This document shows, piece by piece, positions 57,642-60,000 of a stretch of 60,000 nucleotides of DNA. Source of the stretch: Symsagittifera roscoffensis (Eukaryota; Xenacoelomorpha; Acoela; Convolutidae); the NCBI RefSeq assembly GCF_963678635.1, contig NC_087063.1:7598386-7658385 (forward strand). The letters run 5' to 3'. How positions within the stretch are numbered: the stretch's first letter is position 1; each line of letters opens with the position of its first letter. The translations under genes were made by a program, and so were the position numbers. Below the pieces are notes generated by a model, which saw only the letters and a program-made list of their open reading frames with translations, made no database searches and was not told the origin of the DNA.

Positions 57642-59136
57642 TTTTTTTGTCTCTGGTTATCATTTCACTGAAGGAATTTCGTAAAACTGTAATTCGATTG
57701 TTGCCAGAACATGTACCTCTAACTTGGTTAATATATTTCCATTTTTGTTGGATAGTGCTGATAAGTGAAAAACAATTTTTTGAATGATCGAGTTGTTTAC
57801 TTCTAATCAATTGGCTCATTTGATTACGTAAAAACTGGTACTTTGACCAATTATCGCTTGTGCTTTGACTGCGATATGATTTGAGTGAATTCTGTTTCTT
57901 AGTCAACAATTGCTGACATTCTGAATCGAACCATTCCGTTTTCAACACGTTTTTTGGTTTAAAATTACGAACAAACTTTTTTTCGATAGGAGCATGTTGC
58001 TGTAGAGCACAAGAAATTAAATAAATCATCGTCGAGAACATGTTTTGTGCGTCTGTACATTGATATAAGAGATACCAAGGAAGAGCGGAGAGTGAATTGC
58101 AAAATTCATTTTTCTGATAATTTTTCTTATTGAAAGTCGAAATTATCCTCGGTAAAATTTTGCCGCATTTTGTATCCGTCAAAATAAATGAAGCAAAATG
58201 GTCGGTTTTATAAGGTGTATCAAAACAAAATTCAATGCCGTTTGTTTCATAGTCACTGATTATGTAGTCGATATGAGTTTTTGTTGAGGAACTAATTCTG
58301 GTCTCATCGTATGGACAAAAAACCTTCAATCCATATGGAATAATTATAGAATCTAAATTTTCTTTTTCTTTGCTATGCAGATAATTTATGTTATAATCAC
58401 CCAGAAGCGTAATTTTATTAGAAACTGAAAATGCATTATCTATGTTAAATGTTAATTGTTCCAAAAAATCAATAAAGTTTGATCTGCTTGGGTTATAACT
58501 TAAATTAACTAACATTTTTTCTTTACTGGAAATGTTAAATGTAGATTTGCACTCAACCCACACTGACTCATATTTTTCCTTATCAAATAAATTTAAATCA
58601 GGACTCAATTTCGGAGCCAATTTGACTGGTATATATAACAAAACGCCACCGCCTTTCTTTTTTACCGCTGATTGCCTATCATATCTGAACATCGCATGCG
58701 TTCTAGGTTGGAAATTCCATAAATTGTCACTATCTTCTTTTTTAAGCCACGTTTCGGAAATTCCTATAATTGTATTTTCGCCCATATTATCAAGAAATTT
58801 TTTCAATTGCATCCGTTTTCTAATAATACTTTGAAAATTCAAATGAACAAATTTAAGATTTGCACAATTTTTTGAGCAGATACCGTAGACTGTTTCAATG
58901 GTTTCAATAGGACCGGGGTTTTTTTCAACATCCCCACTTTGGGTCAGTAACAACGCAAAAAGGAAAAAATGAGTCAGTGTGGTAGCTCTCCGCTCATTTA
59001 TCCCACATTTCGATGATAATATCTTTTGATGGCAGCTTAGATAGCCCCAGCAAACAATAGTTTTTTCTTTAGTTTCCATCTGAGCCTTGGAAATTAGAAA
59101 AATTGCACAAAACAACCAGAATTTAATATTCAGCAT
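57586..59136 (-). CDS. CR1-like ORF2: signal-like leader, 2A-like peptide, APE endonuclease
   Basis: Starts at ATG 59136, 55 nt after ORF1. Residues 1-19 (MLNIKFWLFCAIFLISKAQ) resemble a signal peptide. Residues 57-76 are hydrophobic and end in SGDVEKNPGP, the complete 2A consensus DxExNPGP, at which ribosomes skip a bond between Gly75 and Pro76. The APE endonuclease follows with the expected residues: Asn100 (VHLNFQS), Glu128 (GISETWL), GGGVLLYI at 162-169, Asp247/Asn249 (LGDYNIN), Asp290 (THIDYI) and Asp312-His313 (YKTDHFAS). It then runs through a linker to a stop at 57586 caused by a frameshift. In the family, ORF2 would continue into RT. 2A sequences in CR1-type LINEs are known from several marine invertebrates. 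Confidence 0.9.
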   Translation of the reverse strand: MLNIKFWLFCAIFLISKAQMETKEKTIVCWGYLSCHQKILSSKCGINERRATTLTHFFLFALLLTQSGDVEKNPGPIETIETVYGICSKNCANLKFVHLNFQSIIRKRMQLKKFLDNMGENTIIGISETWLKKEDSDNLWNFQPRTHAMFRYDRQSAVKKKGGGVLLYIPVKLAPKLSPDLNLFDKEKYESVWVECKSTFNISSKEKMLVNLSYNPSRSNFIDFLEQLTFNIDNAFSVSNKITLLGDYNINYLHSKEKENLDSIIIPYGLKVFCPYDETRISSSTKTHIDYIISDYETNGIEFCFDTPYKTDHFASFILTDTKCGKILPRIISTFNKKNYQKNEFCNSLSALPWYLLYQCTDAQNMFSTMIYLISCALQQHAPIEKKFVRNFKPKNVLKTEWFDSECQQLLTKKQNSLKSYRSQSTSDNWSKYQFLRNQMSQLIRSKQLDHSKNCFSLISTIQQKWKYINQVRGTCSGNNRITVLRNSFSEMITRDKKIANHFLLFFFKLRRIFWR

Positions 59137-59191
59137 AATAAGTTAAATAAATTAAATAATCGCCAAAATTTGCACCAAAAAAAATGAGAAA

Positions 59192-60000
59192 CTAGTATTT
59201 CCTAAAAAATTTTGCACCGTTTTGGAAAAATTGTAACATTTCTGCCGTTTTTGGATCTAAATTTGATGATTGTTGGGTTTGCTTCATTCTGGGGCGGGTT
59301 GTAATCTCACATGTGTTTGCATTAATATCAGAACCTCTAAAAGAATCTCTAAAACTTTGCACGAAATTTTCAACACCCCCATCAGAAGGATGCAAACCAT
59401 CCGAGCTAAGCGCATCGGTATTTTGACTAAAATTTTTGTTTATGTCTAAAATATCCAATTTTACTTCGCCCAAGTCTTTTACATTCCGTACTAAATTAAG
59501 AATTTGCTTGTTTAGTTTCTGTACATTTGGATTAAAATCTTTTCTAAAAGCGCCTAAGGGAGTTACAGTACATAGTGATATTGTTTCTGGGGAGAATTTA
59601 TGATTTATGAGATAAATTAGTTTTTCTAAGCTACTCACGGCTTCCTTCGCGTCGAAATCACTTGAGAGGCAGTCATTTATTCTAATTAGCGTAGTTACAT
59701 GTTTAAAATGTCGCGATTTACTGTTTCTCACGCGTTCCAGCAATGCAGAAATTTTGTGCCCACCAAATCTTCTCGCCAACACTTTTTCCGATATTTGTTC
59801 CCCATTGATTCTGTTAACAATTGAGTCTCCCAGTAATAGGCTAGAATATTCTCCTTCTCGTGGTAAAAATAAGCGTTTTCGTTGCTGGTCGAATTTTTCT
59901 TCTTGAATATTGGTTGCTTGTATTTTGATTTCTTGGTTATTCTTGCTTTCTTGGTTATTTTCGCTTCGTTTGTTCTGATTTCTGCTCCGAGTTCCAATCT
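59192..60000 (-). CDS. CR1-like ORF1, SGNH-hydrolase/esterase domain (partial at window edge)
   Basis: The frame stays open from the stop at 59192 to the window end, so the N-terminus is missing. It encodes an Asn/Gln/Lys-rich N-terminal part, then SGNH landmarks: LLLGDSIVNRI with the nucleophile Ser at about 59824-59822 (block I), RFGGHKI (block II-like Gly), LIRINDCL (block III Asn), and SSDGLHPSDGG (block V, Asp 59401 and His 59392). CR1 ORF1 proteins with an esterase domain are established. Codons are not interrupted, so ORF1 itself appears intact as far as visible. Confidence 0.85.
   Translation of the reverse strand, partial: IGTRSRNQNKRSENNQESKNNQEIKIQATNIQEEKFDQQRKRLFLPREGEYSSLLLGDSIVNRINGEQISEKVLARRFGGHKISALLERVRNSKSRHFKHVTTLIRINDCLSSDFDAKEAVSSLEKLIYLINHKFSPETISLCTVTPLGAFRKDFNPNVQKLNKQILNLVRNVKDLGEVKLDILDINKNFSQNTDALSSDGLHPSDGGVENFVQSFRDSFRGSDINANTCEITTRPRMKQTQQSSNLDPKTAEMLQFFQNGAKFFRKY

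Larger units (their letters stand above)
56517..60000 (-). mobile_element. CR1-like LINE, copy 2, 3'-truncated, runs off window
   Basis: Order on the minus strand: ORF1 (from beyond 60000 to 59192), a 55-bp gap, ORF2 (59136 onward) with leader, 2A-like peptide, APE endonuclease and RT, ending abruptly at 56517 inside the post-RT region. An SGNH-esterase ORF1 with APE and RT but no RNase H is the CR1/L2-like arrangement. Inactivated by a frameshift at 57.6 kb and a TAA at 56547. Confidence 0.9.

Noticed and set aside
59728-59997. 89-codon open frame at the window end
   Set aside because: It is a different frame over the ORF1 region; the SGNH frame, with the GDS motif, is the real one.

Overview
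This is AT-rich animal DNA with split genes. Every intron I could place is GT-AG, and the repeat content is high: tRNA-derived SINEs, foldback elements and CR1-type LINEs. The two host genes are animal housekeeping genes: a Tex/SPT6-like S1 RNA-binding protein (SRBD1) and the anaphase-promoting complex subunit CDC16/APC6. A CR1 element with a 2A-like peptide fits an invertebrate, since such elements are known from sea urchins, amphioxus and molluscs. I cannot name the lineage from sequence alone.

Layout. Positions 1-1882 hold nothing recognisable. From 2624 to about 19735 a roughly 5.7 kb segment is repeated three times in direct tandem. Its right edge cuts through the last coding exon of SRBD1. 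The complete exon (19256-19952) sits at the right end of the third unit, and units 1 and 2 carry 5'-truncated but still open copies (7856-8335 and 13564-14043). SRBD1 itself runs on the minus strand from 28795 to 19256 in six phase-consistent exons, giving a predicted 824 residues: Tex N-terminal domain, YqgF-type RNase H fold, helix-hairpin-helix, S1 domain. Its introns carry SINEs, a foldback element and a G-run.

Positions 28800-37580 are intergenic and made of repeats: SINEs with tRNA-like promoters on the minus strand, a 57-bp minisatellite and a fossil RNase H-bearing LINE nested in a SINE. CDC16 lies on the minus strand from 43811 to 38170 in eight exons (571 residues), with a possible extra C-terminal exon at 37580-37793. 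A perfect-looking hairpin MITE lies about 230 bp upstream of its start codon.

Positions 46265-60000 are a repeat-dominated block. A 3.8 kb segment containing a satellite of about 165 bp appears twice (46265-50081 and 51763-55605). Each copy is followed by a CR1-like LINE on the minus strand. The right-hand LINE (56517 to the window end) shows the full order ORF1 (SGNH esterase) - ORF2 (hydrophobic leader, 2A-like GDVEKNPGP, APE endonuclease, reverse transcriptase), but is broken by a frameshift and a stop. The left-hand LINE keeps only the RT and C-terminal part.

Most striking points: the tandem triplication that duplicates the terminal exon of a housekeeping gene and makes a better splice acceptor at its junctions; the 2A peptide preceded by a signal-peptide-like leader in the LINE; and a SINE family whose head still reads as tRNA-Leu(CAA).
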